This document shows, piece by piece, positions 40,977 to 51,974 of a stretch of DNA of 64,000 bases. The DNA comes from Brucella oryzae (GTDB lineage Bacteria; Pseudomonadota; Alphaproteobacteria; Rhizobiales; Rhizobiaceae): the NCBI GenBank assembly GCA_012103035.1, contig JAAVLL010000001.1, positions 2,020,501 to 2,084,500 of the forward strand, written 5' to 3'. The notes beneath the pieces were generated by a model. The model was not told where the DNA came from and searched no databases. It was given only the letters and a program-made list of their open reading frames with translations. The number at the start of each line of letters is the position of its first letter. Within the stretch, counting starts at the first letter, position 1. The position numbers were made by a program, and so were the translations under genes.

Positions 40977-41270
40977 TGTCTCCAGAAATTTTTCAGACGA
41001 GGCTTCTTAGAAGATATCTATCAAATACATCAATTCCAATTTTAAGCATAAATAGAACACATATTGATAAGTGTGCCAATTAAGACACTAATTATAGATT
41101 GCTTTCCTTTGTCGCAATTAAATATTACTTAGACATCACTGGCAATTAATATGAAACTACTTACAGTTAGCAATTACATAATCTCCCTTACGGCATAGCT
41201 AATATGACATCACAAAAGAAAACGGGCTGAAACAGCCCCGTCCATCTCGTAACCCCTTATAAAATCGCCG
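40977..41270. other. AT-rich promoter region of porin 2
   Basis: No gene is seen between the porin 2 start and the TRAP binding protein stop. The AT-rich sequence upstream of 40976 presumably holds the porin promoter, but I cannot assign -35 and -10 boxes with confidence. Confidence 0.5.
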
Positions 41271-42388
41271 CTATTTTCCTGCAGCCTGCTGCGCATAAAC
41301 ATAGCTGTCATAGGTGTATTCAGCGACCCGGAACCACTCGAAGCCCTCATCGCGGAACTTTTCCATGACGGATAAATTTTCGCCCAAGCCGGATTTTTCT
41401 CATTGTATTCGGCATAAAGCTCGAATGCGACTTTATAGGCAGCATCCAGAACGTCACGCGGCAAGGGCTGCAATTTGACCCCTTTCGACACCAACGAACG
41501 GATCGCAGCGGTGTTCTTCACATCGTAAAGCGCGATCATGTTCTGAGTCGCGGCTTCGGCCGCAGTGTTCAGCGCCACCTTGTATGGCTCCGGCAGGCTC
41601 TCATATTGCTGCTTGTTGATGAAGAAATGCACCGAGGCACCGCCTTCCCAGAAAGCCGGATAATAATAGTATGGTGCGATCTGGTAGAAGCCGAGCTTCT
41701 CGTCGTCATATGGGCCGACCCATTCAGCCGCGTCGATCGTGCCGCGTTCCAGCGACGGATAGATGTCACCGCCGGGAAGCTGCTGCGGAACGACGCCGAG
41801 ACGTGACATGACCTCACCGGCCACGCCCGCAATACGCATCTTCAGACCCTTCAGATCTGCAAGGCTCTTGATTTCCTTGCGATACCAGCCACCCATCTGG
41901 GCTGCCGTGTTGCCGCCGACAATGCCAACGATGCCGTAATCGGCGAGGAACGTATTATAAAGCTCGTTGCCACCGCCGTGATAGAGCCAGGCGTTCTGCA
42001 GGCGCGTGTTCATGCCGAAGGGGATCGCCGTGCCGATGGCGAAAGCCGGGTTCTTGCCAGTGAAATAATAACCGCATGTATGGGCCATTTCGACGGTATT
42101 GGCCTGAACCGCGTCGATAGCCTGCGGACCCGGCACGATTTCACCAGCCTGGAACACCTGTATCTGGAACTTGCCCTCGGTCATTTTCGATACGGCATCA
42201 GCCATGAAGACCGCGCCGCCATAGATGGTGTCCAGATTGTTCGGAAAACCCGAGGTCAAGCGCCAGCGCAGCGTCGGCAATTCCTGCGCGATTGCAGGTG
42301 TCGCCAGAGCTGCTCCGCTTGTCGCCGCGGCGGCGCCGATTGCGGCTCCCTTTGTCAGAAATGTCCGGCGGCTCAAATCCTGTTTCAT
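41271..42388 (-). CDS. dctP: TRAP transporter substrate-binding protein (frame broken)
   Basis: The repaired protein is 372 residues. It has a twin-arginine signal (SRRTFLTKGAAIGAAAA), the DctP fold and the segments PGGDIYPSLERGTIDAAEWV and YYYYPAFWEGG. The overall pattern resembles the TakP branch that binds alpha-keto acids, so a 2-oxoacid ligand is likely but unproven. One A is lost near 41378. The corrected end is YAQQAAGK at 41271. It is the third gene of dctQ-dctM-dctP. Confidence 0.87.
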
Positions 42389-42425
42389 GTGTCTCCTCCT
42401 AAGATTATTCCGGTTTTATCGGGAC

Positions 42426-44013
42426 TTACGCAATGCTCGTTTTCCCCTCACTGCGCAGGTTTTGCTGTTGGTCGTTATCCTGTCCGAAGCTCGGCTGAGG
42501 TGAACCAAAAGAAGGTGCGGGCAAAGGCTCGTTCGATGGCGAAGGCGCGCCGAAAGGTGCTGGCGCGGTGCCAAACGGATTGCCGCCTCCGGCATCGGGC
42601 ATCGGTACATTGATCTGGATCGATGCCGGATCGGCCTGCGGATGGCCGCTCTTGTAATGTGTAACGATACCCGGGAAGCTGATGATGATACCGACCATGA
42701 CAAGCTGGATTATCAGGAACGGATCGACCCCAGGTAAATCTGGCCAGATGTCACGGGCTGGATGGTCGCGCCCGTCACCTTGTCCTTATAGGGGCGGGAT
42801 GGGGCGACCGAGCGCAGATAGAAAAGCGAGAAGCCAAATGGCGGATGCATAAAGGATGTCTGCATATTGACCGCCAGCATGACGCCGAACCAGATCAGAT
42901 CTATGCCAAGACTGTCGGCCACCGGGGCCAGAAGCGGGATGATGATGAAAGCCAGTTCGAAATAATCGAGGAAGAAGGCCAGAAAGAACACCAGAAGATT
43001 GGCGACGATCAGGAAGCCGACTTCACCGCCGGGAATCGACGTCATCAGATGCTCGACCCAGACGTGGCCGTTGACACCATAGAAGGTGAGCGAGAAGACG
43101 CGTGCACCGAGCAAGATGAAGATGACGAAGGATGACAGCTTCGCGGTCGCATAAAGCGCCGAAGTCAGAATCGCCATGTTGAGGCGGCGGTTGATAATCG
43201 CGAGAAGCAGAGCACCTACTGCGCCCATGGCGCCGCCTTCCGTGGGCGTGGCTATGCCGATGAAGATCGTGCCGAGCACGAGGAAGATCAGAACGAGCGG
43301 TGGGACGAGTGAAAGCACCACGCGCTGCAGCAGCTTCCACCCTTTCAACGTGCGGGCTTGAGGCGGCAATGCAGGCACTGAATCTGGCCGCAGGATCGCC
43401 ATGCCGATGATGAAGGCACAGTAAAACCCGACGAGCAGAAGGCCGGGGACCAGCGCGCCCTTATACATATCGCCGACCGAGCGGCCCAGCTGATCGGCAA
43501 GAACGATCAGAACGAGGCTGGGCGGAATGATTTGCGCCAGCGTGCCCGATGCAGCAATCGTGCCGCTCGCCACTTTGCGATCATAACCGTAGCGCAGCAT
43601 GATCGGGAGTGAAATCAGCCCCATGGAAATGACGGAAGCAGCCACTACGCCCGTCGTGGCCGCGAGCAGCGCACCGACGACAATGACAGCGAAGGCAAGG
43701 CCGCCGCGCACCGGGCCAAAAGCTGCCCGATCGTATCGAGCAGATCTTCCGCCATGCCGCTTCGCTCCAGTATCAGCCCCATGAACGTGAAGAACGGAAT
43801 GGCCAGCAATGTCTCGTTCGACATCTGCCCAAAGATGCGATCCGGTATCGCTCCAAACAAATTGACCGGCAGAAGCCCTATCTCGATGCCGACGAAACCA
43901 AAGGCAAAACCGACAAAGGCCAGCGCGAAAGCCACCGGGTAGCCAAGCAACAACACGACCACCAGCGAAAGAAACATCAGCGGCGCGAGATTTTCCGCAA
44001 TAAAAGCAACCAT
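42426..44013 (-). CDS. dctM: TRAP transporter large permease with proline-rich tail (frame broken)
   Basis: The repaired DctM-family protein is about 529 residues with roughly twelve TM helices (AIPFFTFMGLILERSG, ATPTEGGAMGAVGALLLA). After the last TM helix (IIQLVMVGIIISFPG) it carries about 60 extra residues rich in Pro, Gly and Ala (NPFGTAPAPFGAPSPS), which is unusual for the family. One T is missing near 43716 and one G near 42732. Confidence 0.88.
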
Positions 44014-44024
44014 ATCCGTTCCCC

Positions 44025-44572
44025 TCAGAGCGCCCTGGCTTCAGCGTCTTCAATGGCGACCGTATCCGGTATGCGCCCTTGCAGAATAGCGATGCGCTTG
44101 ATGAGTTCGGAGATGCCCTGCAACGCAAGCAGCCCGAAGCCGATGGGTATCAACACCCAGACCGGCCAGAGAACGAGCCCGCCCGTATTGTTGGAGGTTT
44201 CGCCACTTGCGATCTTGGCTTCCACGATGGGCCACGACAGATAGATCGTGATGAGGCAGAAAGGCAGGAGGAAAAAGATCGTCCCGAAAATCTCGACGAG
44301 GAGCTGAGTCCGGCGCGAATAGCGGCTGTAGAGAAGATCGACCTTTACATGCTCGCTATGCAGCAGTGTATATCCGGCGGCGATCAAAAGACTGCCGAGA
44401 ACAGATACCATTGTGCTTCCAGCCACGCGTTCGAGCTGGCATTGAACAGCTTGCGCGAAATCGCATTAATGGCGCTGATAAGCACTGCCAGAAGCACCAG
44501 CCACGATACGGATTTTCCGATGAAATTATTGGCCGCGTCGATAGCACGCGACAACGCCAGCATAACCGACAT
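44025..44572 (-). CDS. dctQ: TRAP transporter small permease (frame broken)
   Basis: The repaired DctQ protein is 182 residues with four TM helices (SVSWLVLLAVLISAINAIS, LVEIFGTIFFLLPFCLITIY) and the conserved AWLEAQWYLF. One T is missing near 44396. It starts at the Met at 44572, eleven bases before dctM follows. It anchors the substrate-binding protein cycle in the inner membrane. Confidence 0.85.
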
Positions 44573-44723
44573 CGCTCCTCCCCTTCTGTTCCGCCTCCTC
44601 AAGCGGTTTTGGAGCGAATGATAGGACTGGCGATTCCACGCCGCAAGCGGACGAAAGTTCTAAGAAACAGAGCGCTACCCATTAGTGGGTAAGGCGATAT
44701 CGGGAGATGAAACTGGATATATG

Positions 44724-45365
44724 TTATTGCGAAGACAGGCGTAGCCGGTTTTCGATAGCATAGCGCGTAAGCCCGGCAGTGCTGGCAATTCCAAGCTTCT
44801 TCTTGATGTTCTTGCGGTGAGTTTCGACTGTCGCTTCCGAAATACCGAGCCGCGTCGCAATCTCGCGATTGCTTCCACCTTCGGCAACCAGTACGAGTAC
44901 GTCATTCTCGCGCGTGGACAAGCCTTCCGACTTTCTTTCTCCGCTATCGAGTAGAGCTTCCGAAACGCCGGACGAGAAATATGTTCCGCCCGACGCAACC
45001 GCGTGAATGGCAGCAACGATTTCAGTCGTGGACACATCCTTTAGCACATAGCCCGACGCGCCGCGCATGATGGAAGTCGAGATGTATTCGCGGCTATCAT
45101 GCATCGAAAGCATGAGAATACGAATGCCGGGCAACTGCTTCTTGAACAGTTCGATAGCGTCGATACCGTTGAGAAGCGGCATATTGATGTCCATCAGAAC
45201 CACATCGGGATTGACGGAAAGCGCCAATTCAAGAGCAGCTCGCGCATTGGAGGCCGCTCCTGCAATATCGATATCATCATAGGTTTCGAGCACAGCTCGC
45301 AGGCCATCCAGCACCAGCGGATGATTATCCACGAGCAATACGCGAATCTTGCATTCGTTCGTCAT
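44724..45365 (-). CDS. NarL/FixJ-family response regulator
   Basis: The intact 213-residue protein has a receiver domain (IRVLLVDNHPLVLDGL, phospho-acceptor in VVLMDINMPLLNGID) and a LuxR-type helix-turn-helix (LSTRENDVLVLVAEGGSNREIATRLGISEATVETHRKNI, quoted in parts). Its start overlaps the end of the kinase gene. It sits immediately upstream of the TRAP operon and probably controls it. Confidence 0.92.
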   Translation of the reverse strand: MTNECKIRVLLVDNHPLVLDGLRAVLETYDDIDIAGAASNARAALELALSVNPDVVLMDINMPLLNGIDAIELFKKQLPGIRILMLSMHDSREYISTSIMRGASGYVLKDVSTTEIVAAIHAVASGGTYFSSGVSEALLDSGERKSEGLSTRENDVLVLVAEGGSNREIATRLGISEATVETHRKNIKKKLGIASTAGLTRYAIENRLRLSSQ

Positions 45366-46739
45366 GCGACTTCCGGTTCCCGCCTTCTTTCTGTTGCCGA
45401 TTTCGGCAAACGCGCGGTGAGTTGCGTACCATCTGTGCTGGTTTCAACCAAGAGTACACCGCCGAAATGTGCCATTCGCTCCTGCATATTACGCAAGCCC
45501 AAACCCGACAGCTCGTCCTTCAGATCCCGCGCGGTGAAACCATTGCCGTCGTCCGCAACGGTCATTGTTACCTTGCCATTAGCACCCCACAGCCGGATTC
45601 CAACATGGCTTGCACCAGAGTGACGCTCGACATTGGTGAGCGCCTCCTGCACGACGCGATAAAGTGCAGTGCTTGCCTCCGGCTTCAGCGTCTCGTTCAG
45701 CCCGCCTGCTTCCAGCGCGTTTCAATGCCTGTTCGCTCCGAAAATGCTCACACAGGGCTTTAAGAGCTACCGTCAGCCCAAGATCGTCCAGAATGCGCGG
45801 GCGCAAATCGTGTGAAAGCCGCCGCACTTCCTTGATCGCACCATTGAGCGCATCCGATGCTTTCTCGATTGCAAGCGGTGCACCTCCGCTGCCCATTCTC
45901 ACCTGACGACTTGCAAGATCGATAGCATAGCGAACACCGACGAGATTTTGGGAAATACCGTCATGAAGCTCGCGCGCCAGACGCGCTCGTTCTTCTTCCT
46001 GCGTGTCGATGATGCGCTGCGCCAGCTCCTTCAACTTGTTGTCGGCCATGCGCCGCTCGCGCAGATTGAGCAGCATACAGGTCGCGAAGACGAGCATTAC
46101 GGCAGGCACGGCTATCAGGCTGACGATGAGGAAGGTTGTACGGATATTGGCACGAAAATCCGCATTTGCGGCGGCAGTCTGTGCATAGACGTCATCGAGA
46201 TAGACGCCCGTTCCGAGCATCCACTTCCACTTATCCAGGCCAACAGCAAATGAGAGCTTGTCGGCCATTTCGCCGCTCGACGGCTTTTCCCATTTATATT
46301 GGTGCAGTCCTCCGCCTTCCTTGGCTTTGCCAATCAGATTGGCGATAACGCGGTCGCCGTCGGGATCGACAAGATCGAGCCAATTATGGCCGGGCCGGAA
46401 TGTCTGACGGGGATGAACGACATTGTTGCCGTCGTAGTCATAGACGAAGAAATAGCCATCGCGACCATAATCGAGCGACGTCAGGATCTTTCGCACCTTT
46501 TCCATGGCTGCAGTATCGGCGGGACCAGCCTCGTCGTAAATCTGCTGTATGGAGGAAAGCGCCAGATTGGTAAGATTGAGAAGTTCTGTCTCCTTGGCTT
46601 TCAGCATATTCTTTTCGAAAGTCGCGATACTGCTTTGCACGAGATTTGCCGATTGCCAGGTAATAAAGGCGGTCACCGTCAGAATGGCCACGATAAGAGG
46701 CACAATCGCCAAGGCAACGATCTGATAGCGTAGCGTCAC
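45362..46739 (-). CDS. sensor histidine kinase with periplasmic Cache domain (frame broken)
   Basis: The repaired protein is about 459 residues. TM1 (YQIVALAIVPLIVAILTVTA) is followed by a single Cache-type sensor domain (DGYFFVYDYDGNNVVHPR), TM2, and a HisKA_3 phospho-acceptor EERARLARELHDGISQNL. An ATPase domain (YRVVQEALTNVERHS, LGLRNMQERM) completes it. Cache domains of this kind often bind carboxylates, which fits control of the TRAP system. G is lost near 45727 and C near 45701. GTG at 46739 is favoured, because GGGAGGAGA precedes it. Confidence 0.87.
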
Positions 46740-47008
46740 GTTCTCTCCTCCCGGCACCACAGGCAGGCCCGTCAACCAGTGACTTTAAAGTTCCCACCCC
46801 GCAAGGAAAAGGGGTGCGGAGAAAACCTTGCGCTGTAGAAAATACAGTTTATAGGGATTAAATTGTATTAACATCTACTTATATAGCAAATATACAAACA
46901 ATAATCCGTCGTTGAAGACATGGATATTTTATGCTCAATAGAGTTTTCCTGGACGCCGCGTCTTATTATACGGCTCCAGGACTCATTAGTTTCAGAGAGA
47001 ATCTATTT

Positions 47009-47526
47009 ATGAAAAACTATCGCTCAATCGGTCTTGCATTCACGCTCGCTTCCATTATCGGCACACCAGTGCTGGCGGCTCCTCTTCCCGGTGGAGCAAG
47101 CACTCTTCAGGAGACCTATCAAGACTGGACCGTTTCCTGCCAGACCCAAAGGAAACAAGCATCTGTGTCATGCGTCAGGACCAGAGCAGTACACAGACCG
47201 GCCAGCGCGTCCTCACTGCAGAATTGCGCAATACCGACGGCAAGGTCGAAGGCGTTTTCCTGATGCCCTTCGGTCTCGACCTGGCAAAAGGCGCGGCACT
47301 CAAGATCGATGAAGCCGCAGGGCCTAATCTGGCTTTCTCCACCTGTCTGCCCCAAGGTTGTCTGGCGCCGGTAAGTTTCGACGCGAAGCAGGTCGCAGCG
47401 CTTAAAGCCGGCACCAATATCAATGTCACCACGACGGCCTTGAGCCCCAGCCAGCCTGTCGCCTTCAAGGTTTCGCTGAAAGGCTTTGGTGCCGCGCTCG
47501 ACCGCATCACCGCGCTGACGAAGTAA
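47009..47526 (+). CDS. invasion-associated locus B (IalB) family protein (frame broken)
   Basis: The repaired protein is 172 residues. It begins [18 protein letters not shown] with a cleavable signal ending VLAAPL, followed by the IalB domain ([34 protein letters not shown]). The family is periplasmic or membrane-associated and was named from Bartonella invasion, but its mechanism is unclear. One A is missing near 47152. ATG at 47009 is chosen over 46931 because only it gives a signal peptide at the N-terminus. Confidence 0.87.
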
Positions 47527-47544
47527 GTCTCGGAGTTGCAAATC

Positions 47545-47577
47545 AAAAGCCATACGACGCGATGTCGTATGGCTTTT
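47545..47577. terminator. bidirectional terminator between ialB-like gene and norM
   Basis: AAAAGCCATACGAC pairs perfectly with GTCGTATGGCTTTT across five bases. It serves the convergent genes on both sides and overlaps neither coding region. Confidence 0.9.
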
Positions 47578-47578
47578 G

Positions 47579-48987
47579 TTAGGCCGGATGGGCCGAGACA
47601 TGCGCGAGATGCCTGCGCCACCGCAATGTCATCAACACCGCAACGATGCCGAGACCGGCAGCGAGACCGAGCCAGATACCCACACCGCCGAGTTCGAACG
47701 AACGCAAGCAAGGCGCCGAGCGGCAAGCCGACACCCCAATAGCCGAATAGCGCCAGGAACATCGGTATCCGTGTATCACGCAGGCCGCGCAGCATGCCCG
47801 CAGCGACCGCCTGGGCACCATCAACAATCTGGAACAGGGCGGCAAGCGCAAGGAACGTAACGGCAAGTTCCATCACCGGCTGATTTTGCGGATCGTGCAG
47901 ATCGAGAAAAACACCGATGAACAAGCGCGGTATGAGAACCATCAGGAGGCCCATCACAGCCATGAAGCCGACACCGAGGAAATAAGCGCTCCAGCCGGCA
48001 TAGGCAATCGCTTTGGGGTGGCCAGCGCCATAGGCTCTGCCTACGCGCACGGTTGCAACCTGTCCGAAACCGAGCGGCACCATGAAGCTCAGTGATGCGA
48101 TCTGGATCGCCACCGCATGGGCCGCCATGGCGGTGGGTCCGATACGACCCATCATGACGACGGCTGCATAGAAGATGGACGTCTCGAACACGAAAGTCAG
48201 CGCCATCGGGATACCAATCCGCCAAAGTTCAAGCAGGCGCGGCCAGTCAGGACGCCAGAACCGACCGAACAGATGATAGCGACGGAAGCGGCGATGACGC
48301 AGTGTGATGAACGCAAGTCCAAGGAACATCATTGTACTTGACGCTGTAGTGGCGATACCAGCGCCGTGCAGTTCCATGCGCGGAAAGCCAAAATGGCCGA
48401 AAATCAGCGTCCAACCGGCGAGCGCGTTGAAGCCGATAGCGAGTGCTGCAATCAGCAGTGTCCACATCGGCTTTTCCATGGCCGCAAAGAACGAGCGCAG
48501 GACGATATAGCCGAGATAAGGCAGCAGCGCCCATTGCAGCGTGTGCATGAAGTCGGTCGAACGAGCGGCAATATCAGGGCGTTGGCCGAGAAACAGAAAA
48601 ATCTCCTCGCAATGCCAGAGCACAATCCAGATCGGGATCGCGATCATGATCGCGGTCCAGAATCCCTGACGCACGGTGCGGCGCACATCGCGGACTGAAT
48701 GGCGGTTCTTGCCGAGCGCAATGGCGATCATCGGCATCACAGCTGAAACAAGCCCCATCGAGAAGATCATCAGCGTATGATAGAAGCTTGTCGCCAGCAG
48801 CGCCGAAGCAAGCGTGTCCGCGCCGAGACGGCCGATGAAGATGACATCGGTAGCCGTCAGCGCTGCCTGCGAGATTGGTGAAGATCAACGGCCAGCCAAG
48901 CTTCAGCGCCGCCGCCATCTCCCGGCCCCAGCGCTGCGTGCCGGATTCATGGGGTTGCTGAAAACCCGCATCAATTGTCCTGTCCAT
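47579..48987 (-). CDS. norM: MATE-family multidrug efflux transporter NorM (frame broken)
   Basis: The repaired protein is about 470 residues with twelve TM helices. Typical MATE segments include ATDVIFIGRLGADTLASALL, FMVPLGFGQVATVRVGRAYG and GMLRGLRDTRIPM. The family exports cationic drugs in exchange for protons or sodium. Two bases are missing near 48875 and two near 47697. The start MDRTIDAGFQQPHESG at 48987 is inferred from the family length. Confidence 0.88.
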
Positions 48988-49437
48988 AGTTCGCTCCCCG
49001 AAGCATCCAGGGCCGTCAATCCGCCGGATGTTCCATTTTACTGAGGCCGCACCTCGGAACATCAGAGACCAAGTCAATCTGAGAAGAGGCGTGGAAATAC
49101 GATCATCGACCGTCCCATGCCGGCTAAGGATGTCCGTCGCTCGTAAAGCGACTACATCCCATTTTTCGGGTTGTTCAATTTCTATTGGGAACGTTGTGTA
49201 TGTTCCAGAAACTGATCCGGAGCCAAGCGGGCTGCGCATCGATTTGCACAAAATTAGAGCATCATGGATAGCAGACTTGTTCAAAGAAGCAACACGTCTC
49301 GAAATGGATTTTTCATCTCCTGCCACTGAGAGGAATGAAATCCTCATTCTGACGCGAAAGCGCAATTGGCCGTCCGATAAATGATTGACGCTGACACCTA
49401 ACCGATAGGAATGATTGCAGGAATTGCAGGAGGCATC
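48988..49437. other. 450-base gap upstream of prpA, no confident gene
   Basis: An open frame on the plus strand (49028-49384, 118 residues, starting MFHFTEAAPRNIRDQV) crosses most of the gap. It is preceded by no clear ribosome site and matches no family I recognise. The minus strand is also open across it. A small gene is possible but not supported; the prpA and norM promoters must lie here. Confidence 0.4.
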
Positions 49438-50467
49438 ATGCGCAGCACCAAGGTCATCCATATTGTCGGCTGTCACGCAGAGGGCGAGGTCGGCGATGTC
49501 ATCGTCGGCGGTGTCGCGCCTCCTCCCGGCGATACCTTATGGGAACAATCGCGCTTCATCGCCCGCGACGAGACCTTACGCAATTTCGTGCTGAACGAAC
49601 CGCGCGGCGGCGTCTTTCGCCACGTCAACCTGCTGGTGCCGCCGAAAGACCCGCGCGCGCAGATGGGTTTCATCATCATGGAACCCGCCGATACACCGCC
49701 CATGTCGGGTTCGAACTCGATCTGCGTTTCGACAGTGCTGCTCGACAGCGGTATCATCCCGATGCAGGAGCCGGTGACGCGCATGGTACTGGAAGCGCCC
49801 GGCGGAATCATCGAAGTGGAAGCTGAATGCCGCAACGGCAAGGCCGAGCGCATTTCGGTGCGCAATGTGCCGTCTTTCGCAGACAGGCTCGATGCTGCGC
49901 TTGAAGTCGACGGGATCGGCACAGTCACGGTCGATACGGCCTATGGCGGCGACAGTTTTGTCATTATCGACGCGGCGCAGATCGGCATGAAGATCGAGCC
50001 GGGTCAAGCGCGGAACTGGCCGAGATCGGGGTGAAGATCACCAAAGCCGCCAATGAACAGCTTGGCTTCCGCCATCCTGAAAAGACTGGAACCACATTTC
50101 CTTCTGCCAGATCACCGAGCCGGTGACGCGCGAGGGTGATGTCCTGACCGGCGTGAATACCGTGGCCATCCGTCCGGCCAAGCTCGACCGCTCGCCGACC
50201 GGCACCGGCTGTTCGGCCCGCATGGCCGTGCTGCACGCAAAGGGCCAAATGCAAGCCGGTGAAAGATTTATCGGCAAATCGGTGCTGGGTACGGAGTTTC
50301 ATTGTCGGCTGGACAAGGTGTTGGAATTGGGCGGCAAGCCCGCCATCAGCCCGATCATTTCCGGCCGCGCATGGGTGACGGGAACCTCGCAGCTCATGCT
50401 CGATCCGAGCGACCCGTTTCCCGGTGGATATCGGCTGTCTGACACCTGGCCAAAGATGCCTGAATAG
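49438..50467 (+). CDS. prpA: PrpA-like proline racemase family protein (frame broken)
   Basis: The repaired protein is 343 residues and begins [20 protein letters not shown]. The first active-site position is MSGSNSICV, with Ser where true proline racemases have Cys (MCGH). The second cysteine is kept in TGTGCSARM. This Ser/Cys type includes 3-hydroxyproline dehydratase-like members. The sequence matches my memory of Brucella PrpA, a B-cell mitogen and virulence factor. G is lost near 50014 and A near 50086. GGAGG precedes the start. Confidence 0.88.
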
Positions 50468-50470
50468 TCG

Positions 50471-50560
50471 CATCCCTCACCCTGAGGTGCGAAGCGAAGC
50501 CTCGAAGGGCGATCCTTCGATCCTTCGAGACGGCCCTGCGGGCCTCCTCAGGATGAGGAT
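50471..50560. repeat. palindromic intergenic repeat after prpA
   Basis: ATCCCTCACCCTGAGG at the left pairs imperfectly with CCTCAGGATGAGGAT at the right, enclosing CCTCGAAGG and TCCTTCGA arms. The same type of element (CCTGAGG...CTTCGAGG...CCTCAGGATGAGG) is scattered in rhizobial genomes, from memory. Confidence 0.7.
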
Positions 50561-50571
50561 CGAGAAAATGA

Positions 50572-50595
50572 AAAACCCCGCCAAAGCGGGGTTTT
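50572..50595. terminator. bidirectional terminator between prpA and the Lys1-type gene
   Basis: AAAACCCCGC pairs with GCGGGGTTTT across CAAA. It can end transcription from both sides. Confidence 0.85.
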
Positions 50596-50616
50596 CGATA
50601 GTGCTAAGCTAGAACC

Positions 50617-51857
50617 TTACGCGAAATCGAGTGCGCGGTCGCCGTTTTCATCCTTGATACGGGATGGCAGGCCGATATGGTTCAGGATGTTGAGGAAAGG
50701 CTTCGGGTTCAACTCTTCCACATTGACCATCTTCTTCACATCCCATTCGCCCGAAGCGATCAGGATGGCGGCAGCGACAGGGGTACACCAGCGGTATAGG
50801 AAATACCCTGCGAACCCACTTCGTTGTAAGCGTCCTTGTGGTCGGCAACGTTGTAGATGAAGACTTCCTTTTCCTTGCCGTCCTTGGTGCCCTTGACGAA
50901 ATCGCCAATGCAGGTCTTGCCGGTGTAATCCGGTGCCAGTGACGACGGATCAGGCAGAACGGCCTTGACCACCTTGAGCGGCACGACTTCCAGACCTTCA
51001 GCGGTCTTGACTGGCTGCTCGGACAGGAGGCCCAGATTATTCAGCACCGTGAAGACATTGATGTAGTGATCGCCAAAGCCCATCCAGAAGCGGACATCCG
51101 CGTTCGGATAGTTCTTGGAAAGCGAATGCACTTCATCATGGCCGGTCATATAAGCCTTGCTCGGGCCGACGACAGGCAGGTCGAACGTGTGGCCGACTTC
51201 GAACATCTTGTTCGACTGCCAGGCACCCTTCTGCCAGGAATAAACTGTGCCGGTGAATTCGCGGAAATTGATTTCCGGGTCGAAATTGGTCGAGAACCAG
51301 CGGCCATGCGAACCGGCATTGATGTCAACGATGTCGATGGATTTGACTTCATCGAGATAATCATCGGCTGCCAGACGCGCATAGGCATTGACCACGCCCG
51401 GATCGAAGCCGATACCGAGAATGGCGGTGATGCCCTTCTCTTCACATTCCTTGAGGTGCTTCCATTCGTAATTGCCATACCATGGCGGCGTCTCGCAGAT
51501 CTTCTTCGGATCTTCGTGAATGGCCGTGTCCATGTAAGCAACGCCCGTGTCGATACAGGCGCGAAGGACCGACATATTGAGGAAGGCCGAGCCGACATTG
51601 ATGACGATCTGAACGCCCGTCTTCTGGATCAGAGCCTTGGTGGCCTCAATATCCATTGCGTCCAGCGCATGCGCTTCCAGCTTCACCTCGGTCTTGAGGC
51701 TCTTCTTTTCATGCACGCTATCGATAATCTTGCGGCATTTCTCAACCGTGCGGGACGCAATATGGATATCGCCCAATATGTCAGAGTTTTGCGCACATTT
51801 ATGTGCAACAACCTGTGCCACGCCCCCGGCGCCGATAATGAGAACGTTCTTCTTCAT
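50617..51857 (-). CDS. carboxy(nor)spermidine dehydrogenase, Lys1/saccharopine-dehydrogenase family (frame broken)
   Basis: The repaired protein is 413 residues. It has a Rossmann start (MKKNVLIIGAGGVAQVVAHK) and the family segments GVAYMDTAIHEDP and GIGFDPGVVNAYAR. In alphaproteobacteria this branch condenses aspartate semialdehyde with putrescine or diaminopropane to carboxy(nor)spermidine. The neighbouring nspC decarboxylase supports this over saccharopine dehydrogenase. One base is lost near 50785, which otherwise truncates the end. Confidence 0.88.
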
Positions 51858-51974
51858 TTTCTGTCGATGCTTCCTCTTCCAGCGGTTCCCCGCCATCTGT
51901 TTCTCGTCCCCGGCGCCCTCAGCCGTAGAACCTGTTTAAGTTTTACGCCGCTAATTAATACTGCGGCGCAGGGC

